Shown here in pieces: positions 1 to 8,877 of a stretch of 64,000 nt of DNA (positions within the stretch are counted from its first letter, which is position 1; each line of letters begins with the position of its first letter). A model generated the notes under the pieces. The model was given only the letters and a program-made list of their open reading frames with translations. It did not search any database and was not told where the DNA came from. This DNA comes from Teredinibacter sp. KSP-S5-2 (GTDB lineage: Bacteria > Pseudomonadota > Gammaproteobacteria > Pseudomonadales > Cellvibrionaceae). A program made the translations under genes and the position numbers. The DNA is taken from the NCBI RefSeq assembly GCF_032773895.1, contig NZ_CP120416.1, forward strand, positions 3,625,001 through 3,689,000. The letters run 5' to 3'.

Positions 1-512
1 AAATATCAGCAATTGAGGGAGGCATCTCTCGGAAAACATAGACACGGACAAAGTGCCGCGTGTAGAGGAAATCCAGGATGGTAGCCCTCCGCTCCATCAA
101 CGATTGCGCTTGAAGTCTGGTATCGGGCTGGTAGAGATTCTACTTACCGTTGCGGGGGCAGCGTTGGACTTTCACCAATCTTCCCAGAAAGAGCCTTTGG
201 CTCCTTGTTCGATCAAGCGACGAGCACCTTAGCGTGTTTTGCAACAAAGTCAACTGAATCCCGGCCAGTCGTTGTTCAGGGACAAAAAAATAATGCCATT
301 TATGCTGCATCCGTAAACACAAGGATTATGGCTTTGAGCCTTCATAAACAGGGTTAAAACCCTCGTTCCTATCGGTTTAACCCATACCAAGGTACGAGTT
401 ATTTTGCCTGATAGATAGACTGAAACCTCCGTCACAGTTGAGCTTATGGGTTATGTTAGAATGCGCCAAATTTTATAAAAATACACAGGAAACACGATTA
501 AGGAGAGTTACC
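1..512. other. left-edge region without a complete gene
   Basis: Apart from the cobalamin riboswitch I see no complete gene here. On the minus strand the sequence downstream of the riboswitch runs off the left edge. Candidate ATG codons for the regulated gene lie within the last 45 bases, but too little remains to name the product. On the plus strand the 240-512 stretch leads into the autotransporter gene; I could not pick out a convincing sigma-70 promoter. Confidence 0.6.
108..236 (-). promoter_or_regulatory. cobalamin (AdoCbl) riboswitch
   Basis: Read on the minus strand this contains the class hallmarks in the right order: an AAGGTGCTCG 5' element (230-221), a GGGAA-GATTGGTGAAAGTCC block, the B12 box GCTGCCCCCGCAACGGTAAG (about 160-141), and a 3' CCCGATACCAGAC element (127-115). 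Riboswitches of this class repress B12 uptake or synthesis genes, or B12-independent isozymes, when cobalamin is plentiful. The regulated gene would lie to the left, outside the window; BtuB-type receptors are frequent targets, but that is an inference. Confidence 0.92.
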
Positions 513-2258
513 ATGCGGAGATCCACCTCAAGTTCGGCAAACGCGAAGCACAAACTGTCATCAAGTATCATTGAACATACCCGAAAGCTTTCACGTACCG
601 GCACTTTACCTTTGGCAGCAATGCTAACCCTTGCTGGCGCTTTGGCTCCTCAGGCAAACGCAGCAACCCTAACACTTGCTCCAACAGCAAACCGGGTTAC
701 TCAAGTAAGCGAACCACCAGCATCCCCAAGCACAATCGATATCGGTGCAATACTGACGTCCTCAGGTGAAGCCTGGTTTAGCTCCTGTACGGTTACCGGA
801 ACGCTATTGGTTGAAAGTCAAACAGCGACAGAAGGTACAGACTACCGCATTGTTGGTGAGCAAGCTTTTAGCTTGACCACGACGCCAGTTATAACTGGAG
901 AAACGTCCTCCTTCGACCCCGTTCAGCAAGCCATTTCACTTGAGGTGCTGGAAGATTACGAAGTCGAAGAAAATGAAATCGTGACCATTCGGGCAACCAA
1001 TGTTTCAGCCTTATGTGGTGGTGAGGTTGATGCAACTCAGGATGTGAATTTCTTTGATGCATCTGTCTATGGTGCAACCATCACAATATTAGATACCTTC
1101 AATGAACCACCAGTAGAACCGCCGGTTGAGCCACCAGTAGAACCACCCACAACCGTCGACAAAACCGTGCCAACAGAACAGAAATCCATTGAAACACAAG
1201 TTAACAGTTTCACTCGTTTGACCTTACACACCGCAGACAGACGCAATAGAAACCTGGGTAAAGAATTACGTAAAGCGCGCAAAGGCCTTACTGGTTTCCG
1301 TTCTGACGACCTGGAAATCAGCGTTAACGGAGAAGCCATCCCCAAAGCGGCATGGCAAGCCATGCTCATGGAAGGTAAAGAACAAATGAACGGCGGAGCA
1401 GCAGGTGACGAGGCCGTGAATGATTTAGGTAAATGGGGCTTTTTCTTAAGTGGATCTATCGATATTGGTGAGCGTAAAAATAAAAACGCATCCAACATCG
1501 ACTATGACGCTTCCATGCTTATCGCCGGCATCGATTATCAGGTAAATAATAATCTGGTTTTGGGTGCAGCCTTCAGTCAGACACAACTAGATGCAGAGTC
1601 AGGCAGTAAAGATGCGGAAACAGAGTTTTCCCGTAACGGTTTTTCAGGCTTCTTAAGCTACTACGGTGAAGACAAATATTATGTGGATTTAATCCTGACC
1701 TACGCCCTCAGTGATTATGACTTGAGTCGAACGGTTGTACAGGATAATGCCAAGGCAGAAACCGAAGGTGATGAATTAGGCGTTTCGCTTGGCGGCGGTT
1801 ATACCTTCAATGTTAGCAGCCTGGACATTGGTTTGGTGGGTTCTGTTTTATACATGGATTCCGGCGTCGACAAATATACCGAGACCACAACCGGAAACGC
1901 TTCTGCGGCTGAAGTGAATGATATTGATTTGAAATCATTAATCGCAACCATCGGCCTGGATTTTTCCTGGAATATTAATACTGATGTAGGCGTATTTATT
2001 CCACAATTTTCCATTGCAGCAGAACACCAGTTTGAAAATGACCCTATTGATGTAAACGGTAATTTCATTGGTGGCAGTACACCGGGCGAATTCGAGTTTA
2101 GCGGACAAAAAATTGATTCCAGTTACTACAGTGGTCAACTGGGCCTCACCGCAGCGTTGCCCAACGGATTTTCTGCCTTTATTACTTATGACACGTTTAT
2201 TTCACGAGACGATTTGAGCTCCAATAACTACACCCTCGGTGCTCGTTGGCAGTTCTAA
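513..2258 (+). CDS. autotransporter beta-barrel protein with short Calx-beta-like passenger
   Basis: A 581-aa outer-membrane autotransporter. I start it at ATG 513, preceded by AGGAG at 501-505, rather than at the earlier in-frame codon at 438. The first 50 residues form an extended signal peptide (charged N-region, hydrophobic core, APQANA cleavage site), as is common in type V secretion. Residues about 55-190 resemble a single Calx-beta repeat with acidic turns. A PPVE repeat linker follows (nucleotides about 1103-1150), then a polar helical stretch. The C-terminal 260 residues alternate as an autotransporter barrel and end in the Trp-Gln-Phe type terminus recognised by BAM. The passenger is very short, so it may be a surface-display or adhesion protein rather than an enzyme. 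The exact passenger function is unknown. Confidence 0.8.
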   Translation: MRRSTSSSANAKHKLSSSIIEHTRKLSRTGTLPLAAMLTLAGALAPQANAATLTLAPTANRVTQVSEPPASPSTIDIGAILTSSGEAWFSSCTVTGTLLVESQTATEGTDYRIVGEQAFSLTTTPVITGETSSFDPVQQAISLEVLEDYEVEENEIVTIRATNVSALCGGEVDATQDVNFFDASVYGATITILDTFNEPPVEPPVEPPVEPPTTVDKTVPTEQKSIETQVNSFTRLTLHTADRRNRNLGKELRKARKGLTGFRSDDLEISVNGEAIPKAAWQAMLMEGKEQMNGGAAGDEAVNDLGKWGFFLSGSIDIGERKNKNASNIDYDASMLIAGIDYQVNNNLVLGAAFSQTQLDAESGSKDAETEFSRNGFSGFLSYYGEDKYYVDLILTYALSDYDLSRTVVQDNAKAETEGDELGVSLGGGYTFNVSSLDIGLVGSVLYMDSGVDKYTETTTGNASAAEVNDIDLKSLIATIGLDFSWNINTDVGVFIPQFSIAAEHQFENDPIDVNGNFIGGSTPGEFEFSGQKIDSSYYSGQLGLTAALPNGFSAFITYDTFISRDDLSSNNYTLGARWQF

Positions 2259-2264
2259 CCCATC

Positions 2265-2292
2265 TCCCGGCAAAGCCATTGCTTTGCCGGGA
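2265..2292 (+). terminator. 12-bp perfect stem-loop after the autotransporter gene
   Basis: TCCCGGCAAAGC (2265-2276) pairs perfectly with GCTTTGCCGGGA (2281-2292) around a CATT loop. It begins 6 bases after the stop codon. No U-tract follows, so it may act as an mRNA 3'-end stabiliser or partial terminator rather than a classical intrinsic terminator. The next gene starts 17 bases further on. Confidence 0.6.
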
Positions 2293-2309
2293 ATTCAGGG
2301 CTCGCACAT

Positions 2310-3506
2310 ATGGCTAAAGTTTTATTTGTCTGGGAAATGGGCGGAAAACTCGGTCACATTTTGCGCCTGCACACACTCGCCAGCGCACTCAATCAACTGG
2401 GCCACAACGTCACAATTGCCACACCACACAAGTACGCACTGCAACATATTCAGCAACAGTTTACTCTCCCGTATAAAACTCAACTTCTGTCCCAACGAGA
2501 TTTAAAACCTAAACATTTTCCCAGAAAGCCTGCAAACTTTTCTGAACTTTTATTACTTTCGGGTGTAGTCGATAGTGCAAATTTGGCATTGCAGATTTCG
2601 GACACACAGAACCTTTGCCGAACACTTTTTCCAGATTTGGTTGTATGCGATGCAGCGCCGATCACTCAACTGATTACTACACAGGCAGGCATTGCCACAG
2701 TAAATATGGGCGATGGTTTTTTTGCCCCGCCCCCTTATTCTCCTCTACCGGCATTCCCAAACCAGAATCAGATTACCCTTGAGGTACTGTCACAATCAGA
2801 ACACGCGTTAACCACCCAGCTAAACAGTTCTTTATACAACGCAGGTTACCCGGAAATAAGTGGCGTAAGCGAAATATTCAGTAAATCAAATAACCTTTTA
2901 TTGACCATAGAAGAACTGGACATTTATCAACACTCACGCGGAAATACGGATTACTTTGGACGAATCCCAACCCCAGCATCCCCCTTCTGTGTCGATATTA
3001 CCTGGAAACCTGAGAGCAAACATAAAATTCTTGCTTATCTCGATGGCAGCCAACCCAATATTGAAAACATCCTAGAAGCACTAAATGAAATGAAGGCGGA
3101 TGTGCATATTTATCTTTATCGTGGTGAGCACCTGACATCCCATATTGCAGCTTACCACGCGTTACATATCTACCATCACCCTCTGCAACTGGAAAAGGAG
3201 ATGGCTAATGCTTCATTATTTATCAGTAATGGTGGGCACAGTACAATTGTGCATGCCATAACCCAGGGAGTTCCCTGTATTGCCGTGCCAATGCATCAAG
3301 AACAGTTTTTTACTGCACAAAAGCTCATTGACAACTATTTAGGCTACGGGATAAACCCGTATGACTCGGTAGAAAAAATGCAGGAAAGGCTTCATCAGGT
3401 AATTAGCTCAGAAAAGATTGCAAACCAATGTCAAACCATGAAGAAGAAATATCAAGGACGAGATAGTCTAGCTGAAACGCTAGACTATCTACACGGTATG
3501 ATATAA
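2310..3506 (+). CDS. GT1/MGT-family glycosyltransferase
   Basis: A 398-aa GT-B-fold glycosyltransferase resembling the UGT/MGT family, which transfers sugars from nucleotide-sugar donors to lipids or small molecules. The N-terminus shows the start of a Rossmann domain followed by a glycine-rich, histidine-containing motif (GGKLGHILRLHTLA), where the family has its acceptor-site histidine. The C-terminal half has the donor-binding signature: FISNGGHSTIVHAI, then GVPCIAVPMHQEQFFTA. There is no signal peptide, so the enzyme is cytoplasmic or peripheral. It lies 51 bases after the autotransporter stop in the same direction and converges on the caspase gene. Whether the two plus-strand genes are co-transcribed depends on the intervening hairpin. 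The substrate cannot be read from the sequence. Confidence 0.8.
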   Translation: MAKVLFVWEMGGKLGHILRLHTLASALNQLGHNVTIATPHKYALQHIQQQFTLPYKTQLLSQRDLKPKHFPRKPANFSELLLLSGVVDSANLALQISDTQNLCRTLFPDLVVCDAAPITQLITTQAGIATVNMGDGFFAPPPYSPLPAFPNQNQITLEVLSQSEHALTTQLNSSLYNAGYPEISGVSEIFSKSNNLLLTIEELDIYQHSRGNTDYFGRIPTPASPFCVDITWKPESKHKILAYLDGSQPNIENILEALNEMKADVHIYLYRGEHLTSHIAAYHALHIYHHPLQLEKEMANASLFISNGGHSTIVHAITQGVPCIAVPMHQEQFFTAQKLIDNYLGYGINPYDSVEKMQERLHQVISSEKIANQCQTMKKKYQGRDSLAETLDYLHGMI

Positions 3507-3515
3507 CCCGACTAT

Positions 3516-5144
3516 TTATTTTTTGGGAACAAAATAAAATACGCCGCCTTCGTGTCCCGCGGAACGAATCGGTTTCATTTCGGGCACAGAGGCAACACGA
3601 ATCATCTCATTACGTTTTTTGACATTCACGGCTAAGTGAGAAAACACTACACTGTCCCGTAAAATTTGATCGTTTGATTCCAACACCTCAACCAAGGATT
3701 TGGCAAAAACAGAATTATCTTCGTTTGTACCATCCAGTACAGGTTTTTCACCACCGGAAGAAATTACGATACGGGAGCGACGGGACAACCCTGTTTCCAG
3801 GGATTTTTTACTGGGTTTTGAACCACTACCAAAAAGGAACGAGCTGGCTTCTGCACCGAGTTGCCCTGCGTAACATGAATCCGCCACAACCAATACCGAA
3901 CGGGCTTTTAATCGATCCAAATGGTCACTGATTACCGCGTTATTAATCCAGTGGCTGATGCTTTCTAATTTCGCGTCTACCGGCAACCAATATCCCCGCT
4001 CACGACTACTTTCATTGCTTTCTGCAATATTGCCGTGACCGGCGTAGTACACAAGTAGATTATCGTTTTCGGTAAGCTGCTCATTTAAATCATTTAAGGT
4101 GTTTAAGATAATCTTTTCATCGGCATTGGGGATAACCAAGGTACTGAAACCATATTTGTTTTCCAGCACTTGCTTAATATTTTGTGCATCGCGCAGTGGT
4201 GAACGCAGGTCATCCAGATATTGGTAATCCTGGTTGCCGATAATTAATGCAAAATAACGACCGAAATTAACATCTTCATATATACGCTCGTCGATATCCT
4301 GCATGCCTTCCGGCGATAACAATGGCGATTCCTGAACACTGCGATACGCCAAGTCCACACCCGATAAACGTTCTGACAGTTCTTTTTTCTCTAATTGCGC
4401 CTTGTTGTATAAATCCTGTAGGGCGGCAATCTCCTGAACCGCTTCTTCCAGTTCAGCCGTTTGATCGCCGGTCTTTTCCAAAGTTACTTTATTTTGCTCC
4501 AGCTCTGATAGCTGTGCGTTAAGGAACTTAAGCTGAACATTCGCCGCTTTTATCTGCTTATTTAACTGTTTTTCAACAACCGCCAACTCTTCTTTTGCCT
4601 GTGAGTCCAACACCAGGGAGTCGCTTTCCAAACCGGAAGCTTTGCGATAGAGATTCAGTGCAACCACCACATCTTTTTCTACCCCCAAACCTTTCTCGTA
4701 AAGATAACCCAGGTTGATCATTGCCCGATCCAACCCCTGATCCGCCGCTTTTTGATACCAGGTTACTGCCGCCTGATAGTCGGGCTCCGTTCCCAAGCCT
4801 TTTTCGAAAATCTCACCAACGTAGTTCTGTGCTTCCGCGTCGCCCTCTTTTGCCTGGGCCAACCAGACATTTAAGGCTGTACGATAGTCCGCACGGTCAT
4901 AGGCAACATAGTCACCACCACGAATAGAACAGTCAGACGCAGTGGTTTTAATGGGACGCTTGGGGCCCAAATAGGTCATTTTGCCAAGTTTGCGTACCTT
5001 GGCTGGCAGCAGACAATCAACGATATAAAGGTCTTCCGCCTTTTTTAGCTTTTGTTTTTTCTCTTTGGCAACAACAGTTGTTGTTGAACATGCCAACACC
5101 AGAAAAGCAAACAAAGCGAAGGTGAGTTGTATTTTCTTTTCCAT
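3516..5144 (-). CDS. caspase-like (peptidase C14) lipoprotein with Sel1 repeats
   Basis: A 542-aa exported lipoprotein. The signal peptide ends in a lipobox (FLVLAC, Cys19). Two to three Sel1/TPR repeats occupy about 85-170, a coiled coil about 180-262, and a caspase p20-type peptidase domain about 295-535. The catalytic dyad is intact: His370 in YYAGHG and Cys424 in VADSCYAG. Bacterial relatives (metacaspase/orthocaspase group) often cleave after basic or acidic residues and are wired to regulatory kinases. Here the Ser/Thr kinase gene lies immediately upstream, with a 20-base gap, so they form one operon. The start ATG has GGAG upstream. A lipid-anchored, presumably periplasmic, position for a caspase is unusual. 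The protease target is unknown. Confidence 0.88.
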   Translation of the reverse strand: MEKKIQLTFALFAFLVLACSTTTVVAKEKKQKLKKAEDLYIVDCLLPAKVRKLGKMTYLGPKRPIKTTASDCSIRGGDYVAYDRADYRTALNVWLAQAKEGDAEAQNYVGEIFEKGLGTEPDYQAAVTWYQKAADQGLDRAMINLGYLYEKGLGVEKDVVVALNLYRKASGLESDSLVLDSQAKEELAVVEKQLNKQIKAANVQLKFLNAQLSELEQNKVTLEKTGDQTAELEEAVQEIAALQDLYNKAQLEKKELSERLSGVDLAYRSVQESPLLSPEGMQDIDERIYEDVNFGRYFALIIGNQDYQYLDDLRSPLRDAQNIKQVLENKYGFSTLVIPNADEKIILNTLNDLNEQLTENDNLLVYYAGHGNIAESNESSRERGYWLPVDAKLESISHWINNAVISDHLDRLKARSVLVVADSCYAGQLGAEASSFLFGSGSKPSKKSLETGLSRRSRIVISSGGEKPVLDGTNEDNSVFAKSLVEVLESNDQILRDSVVFSHLAVNVKKRNEMIRVASVPEMKPIRSAGHEGGVFYFVPKK

Positions 5145-5164
5145 TATTGCGTTCTCCAGATATT

Positions 5165-6682
5165 TTATTGCTGTTGTTGTTTTTTATGTTCAGCTAAAAC
5201 CGATTCTATTTTTTTATCCATACTGCCTAACTCATCGTTCTTCATAAATTCCAACGCGATCAGTATTTGCTGCATACGAAACTCATCAATATCATCCGCC
5301 TTGGTTTCTTCGATTAGCTTCTCTGCAATTTGGTTCATTCGATGATCAATGATTCGTCGCAGATTTTTCAAATCGAGAGAATCATCTTTCCGGTCACTGG
5401 CCACATCCCATGCCTGGGCATACAAGCGGTGAGCCAGATCAATATCTTCTGCTTGAAAAAGTTCATCTGCCTCTAAAATCATGGATTTAGACGGCGCCAG
5501 TGATTCCGACAAGCTGCTGAGCATAGGAACCTTGTTTGCCTGCCATTGATCGAAGGCGAAATAGGAAAACACCGAAAGCAAACTGAAGAAGGTGATCAGG
5601 AAAACCTGCTTGCGGGTAATGAGTGGCTTGGTTGCATCGATAAAAGCACCGGCATTATCAAACCTTTGTGCCCGTTCAAAAGAAAGACCCCGCCGAATAG
5701 CCCGCTCCATCGGCTTGGGAATACCATCAATACGTTCGACGGTCATGCCCGCATTAAATGCTTCCTCGGCAGTAATTTTATTACCATCGTTATCAAGGAA
5801 AGGGTGCTTACCGGTGAACAGTTCGTAAGCAACACAGCACAGGGAAAAAACATCATCACTCGGCAATGGGTTTTCACCGCGCAACATTTCCAGGCTGGCA
5901 TAGTTGGGTGTTAAGGCATATAGGTTGGGATCGTGCGCATCCATATGCGCGGCATTTCGGTAACCTTGCTTATCTTTGATCACCGCTTGCGCGATACCAA
6001 AGTCCAGAATCTTTACCTGATTTTCTTCGGTTAAAAAAACGTTTGCCGGTTTGAAGTCTGCGTGAACATATCCTTCCTGATGCGCGTAGGCCAAACCTCT
6101 GGCCATACGATCGATGATGCGGGTGGCTTCCTCCACAGAAAAACTATTGGGGAAAATACGCCGGTCTAAAGAATCCCCTTTCAGGAACTCCATGCTGATG
6201 TATGCTGAATCCCCGTCCCGGTCAAAGTCATAAACGGTAACAATGTTCGGATGGGAAAGTTGCTGCACTTTTTTGGATTCGCGCTGTAAGGCCACCATAA
6301 AGCGTTCTTGATGACGGAACTCTTCGCGCAGAAGTTTAATGGCAATGTATGCATCTTCATCCCGCATCTCAACACGACGCATGTCTTTGGCCGCGTAGAC
6401 TTCCCCCATGCCGCCGGAGCCGAGAAGCTTCTCCAGAATAAAGCGCCGGTTAAGTATCTGATAGCCTTCTCCGGTTACCACTAGAGGTTGCCCCGCCTCG
6501 TTAACCAACGCATTGACCGAAAGCTGGGTTTCTACTGCCATCTCCGGGTTCATCAAGGTTTCAACCTGCGATGCATTGACACTCGGCTCATGCCCCGCAA
6601 TTCGTGTGGGCTCTTCACCAGGATCAGTGGCCATAGGCTTGGACTGTACGCGGGTTAGTCCGTCGTTATCATGTTCACTCAT
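5165..6682 (-). CDS. transmembrane Ser/Thr protein kinase
   Basis: A 505-aa Hanks-type kinase. A disordered N-terminus of about 75 residues precedes the kinase domain: P-loop GSGGMGEVY near 89-96, Lys116 in the AIKLL motif, catalytic loop HADFKPAN with Asp209, and DFG at 227. The activation segment reads LTPNYASLEM. The residue before the catalytic Asp is Ala rather than Arg, so it is a non-RD kinase that may not need activation-loop phosphorylation. One membrane helix at about 358-377 leaves a C-terminal helical domain of about 125 residues, presumably periplasmic and ending in polyglutamine. ATG 6682 has GGAAGG upstream. It is the first gene of the kinase-caspase operon. The periplasmic domain could sense a signal or touch the lipoprotein caspase; that link is inferred. 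Confidence 0.88.
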   Translation of the reverse strand: MSEHDNDGLTRVQSKPMATDPGEEPTRIAGHEPSVNASQVETLMNPEMAVETQLSVNALVNEAGQPLVVTGEGYQILNRRFILEKLLGSGGMGEVYAAKDMRRVEMRDEDAYIAIKLLREEFRHQERFMVALQRESKKVQQLSHPNIVTVYDFDRDGDSAYISMEFLKGDSLDRRIFPNSFSVEEATRIIDRMARGLAYAHQEGYVHADFKPANVFLTEENQVKILDFGIAQAVIKDKQGYRNAAHMDAHDPNLYALTPNYASLEMLRGENPLPSDDVFSLCCVAYELFTGKHPFLDNDGNKITAEEAFNAGMTVERIDGIPKPMERAIRRGLSFERAQRFDNAGAFIDATKPLITRKQVFLITFFSLLSVFSYFAFDQWQANKVPMLSSLSESLAPSKSMILEADELFQAEDIDLAHRLYAQAWDVASDRKDDSLDLKNLRRIIDHRMNQIAEKLIEETKADDIDEFRMQQILIALEFMKNDELGSMDKKIESVLAEHKKQQQQ

Positions 6683-6770
6683 GCAACCTTCCAGAGAATA
6701 TAAACCCCTCGTCTAATCTCGGGCTTAGATTCTTTCCTTTAATCTCTCGATATTTGGCGTAATAGTGCCG

Positions 6771-7571
6771 TTATTGTGGCAGATTATCCAGAATTTGCAG
6801 CCAAACAGACGCCCAGCAGCAAATGTGGCTATTGTCAGGGTAGGAATTATGAACCGCATTCTTTTGCCGACGAGTGAAGGAGTCCACAATCCAGGCGGGA
6901 ACATTTTTATCCATACCGCCGGACAAATGCAGTTGTGTGATAGAAGATAATAATGGCTCACGTAAGCTAGGGTTTAGTGAACCGACTAGAGGCGTATAGT
7001 GATGGAGCCTGGTCCAGGCAGCGATATCCAGTGGCGCGGCAATGGTCACCACTGCTTGTACTTCAGGAAGCTGTTCAGCCATTAGCACCGCCAGCACACC
7101 ACCTCCGCTATGGCCAATTAGCCTCAGTTTTAAGCCGGGAGTAGTAAATTGTCGAACAGCAGCGACCATTGAATCAACGACTGCGGGAGAGTAACGATGG
7201 ATCGTCCAGTATTGGTTGGTGCATTCCTCGGCGTAGGCCTTTCCCATGTAACAAGGGCGGCCAAGATATAGGGCTGCAGATTTGTCCAGAGCCATCATAT
7301 CCATCATCAGCAGGGTTCTGGATGTGGGGTCATGAGCGATGTATTTTTTCTGAAGGATGGGTTGCCCGTCACCTTCAATATACACGTTCAACCAGTTATC
7401 CACTGGCACGTGATTACGATAGATACGGTGCTCGAATTGAGCCCCATTTACATCGTGCTCAGTAAAACCATAGCGAGAAGATTTTTTTTTGTATTCCGGG
7501 GAAAAAGTGGAGCATGAAAGCAAAGCCCAGATAAACAAAAAAAATAAAACGGCTTTCACACCCCGTTGCAT
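6771..7571 (-). CDS. alpha/beta-hydrolase lipoprotein
   Basis: A 266-aa lipoprotein with a signal sequence ending at LLSC (Cys20). The nucleophile elbow GHSGGG is clear. The likely acid is the Asp in GGMDKNVP and the catalytic His lies in NSHICCW near the C-terminus, giving a complete triad of an esterase/lipase-like fold. The substrate is unknown. It lies 11 bases downstream of the cation-exporter gene in the same direction, so the two are probably co-transcribed, although no functional link is evident. ATG 7571 has GGAAG upstream. Confidence 0.75.
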   Translation of the reverse strand: MQRGVKAVLFFLFIWALLSCSTFSPEYKKKSSRYGFTEHDVNGAQFEHRIYRNHVPVDNWLNVYIEGDGQPILQKKYIAHDPTSRTLLMMDMMALDKSAALYLGRPCYMGKAYAEECTNQYWTIHRYSPAVVDSMVAAVRQFTTPGLKLRLIGHSGGGVLAVLMAEQLPEVQAVVTIAAPLDIAAWTRLHHYTPLVGSLNPSLREPLLSSITQLHLSGGMDKNVPAWIVDSFTRRQKNAVHNSYPDNSHICCWASVWLQILDNLPQ

Positions 7572-7582
7572 CTGGAGCTTCC

Positions 7583-8500
7583 CTAAGGCTCGCTACAGAC
7601 ATTGACTTCCACTGTAATATGAGAGAGCTTGGCGAAATTTCTCAGCAACATTTTGTAGTGGTCTGCAGTATGAGGATGATGGGTTACCACGGCGATGATG
7701 GCAGCATAATCATCCGCCCCCACTTTCCATACATGAATATCACTGATTTTATTGTCTTCATCAGACTCAATCGTTTTAATGATATTCGCCTCATACTCTT
7801 TTTCGATACTGGCATCCAGTAAAACTGGGCTGGTTTGCTTCACCAACGTGACGGACCAACGGATAATAATTAAACCACCAACAATCCCCATCACCGCATC
7901 AAACCACAACCACCCCAGCATTTTCCCTACGATCAAAGCGGCGATGGCCAGAACGGATGTCAAAGCATCGGCCAAAACATGTATGTAGGCTGCTTTAAGA
8001 TTATGGTCGTGATGATGATTGTCACCGTGGTCGTGATCATGATGATCGCTGTCTTTTAGTAATAGTGCGCTGACCAGATTGATCACTAACCCGACGACCG
8101 CAACCACAATCGCTTGATCAAACTGAATATCCTGCGGTGAAAGCAGTCGCTGTATAGACTCGACCAACATCATCAACGCCACAATGGATAAGGCCACAGC
8201 ACTGGCAAATCCACCCAGCATATTCACTTTACCGGTACCAAAGGTGTACATGGGGTCATTGGCATGGTTTCTCGCATAGCGATAAGCAAACAGGGCAATC
8301 AGAAAAGCCGCTACGTGGGTTCCCATATGCCAGCCATCTGCCAACAACGCCATAGAGCCGTATACAGTGCCCGCGACAATTTCTGCAACCATAGTGACCG
8401 CGGTCAGACACAACACCCAAAAGGTACGTTTTTCGCCTTCTTTATTTAACAGAGAAAAATTATGGCTGTGTTGCCACTTATTTATGCTGTGAAAATGCAT
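7583..8500 (-). CDS. dmeF: CDF-family divalent cation exporter, DmeF-like
   Basis: A 305-aa cation diffusion facilitator of the inner membrane that exports divalent metals (Co/Ni/Zn type) in exchange for protons. About six membrane segments are visible. Metal-site motifs are LLADGWHMGTH in TM2 and HVLADALTS in TM5. A histidine/aspartate-rich cytoplasmic loop (DHHDHDHGDNHHHDHN) lies between TM4 and TM5. A C-terminal cytoplasmic ferredoxin-like domain contains DIHVWKVG. The GWHMGTH motif matches what I recall of DmeF proteins, which prefer Co(II)/Ni(II), rather than ZitB/CzcD. The N-terminus is also His-rich. ATG 8500 is preceded by AGGG. No dedicated metal regulator is seen next to it. Confidence 0.82.
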   Translation of the reverse strand: MHFHSINKWQHSHNFSLLNKEGEKRTFWVLCLTAVTMVAEIVAGTVYGSMALLADGWHMGTHVAAFLIALFAYRYARNHANDPMYTFGTGKVNMLGGFASAVALSIVALMMLVESIQRLLSPQDIQFDQAIVVAVVGLVINLVSALLLKDSDHHDHDHGDNHHHDHNLKAAYIHVLADALTSVLAIAALIVGKMLGWLWFDAVMGIVGGLIIIRWSVTLVKQTSPVLLDASIEKEYEANIIKTIESDEDNKISDIHVWKVGADDYAAIIAVVTHHPHTADHYKMLLRNFAKLSHITVEVNVCSEP

Positions 8501-8877
8501 GCTGTTACACCCTAGCTGAATATCTCAAACAGAATACCGTTTTAATCGACCTTTGAGAATGGTCACAGTGACATTCTCAAACGTGCCAATACAGCCCCTC
8601 ACCAGAACAGGATATAGATCAATTTCAACAAGCATAGGTGAAGATTTCACGGAAATGATATGACAAATCAACCTCATAGATGCCATCCCAATTAGTAGAG
8701 TGTATAAATCACATATTAGATACACCAGACAACCCAACAGATTGAATAAGCTTTTTGTTCGAGTTGGCAAAAAAAATGGAATTGTCACCTCAAGCTACCC
8801 GTTAATAAATTGATAGCTTGCTTTTTATATTAGAAATAAATAATATAGCGACAAACTTAATTATAAAAATAACGAAA
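8501..8877. other. AT-rich divergent intergenic region
   Basis: About 380 bases separate the dmeF-like gene from the acyltransferase gene. A short minus-strand open frame at 8525-8788 has no recognisable features or ribosome site and I do not call it. The promoters for both flanking genes must lie here, but I cannot single out convincing boxes. Confidence 0.5.

Noticed and set aside
8525-8788. Minus-strand 87-codon frame in the gap before the acyltransferase gene
   Set aside because: No ribosome site, no recognisable domain, AT-rich sequence with mixed residues; most likely chance.
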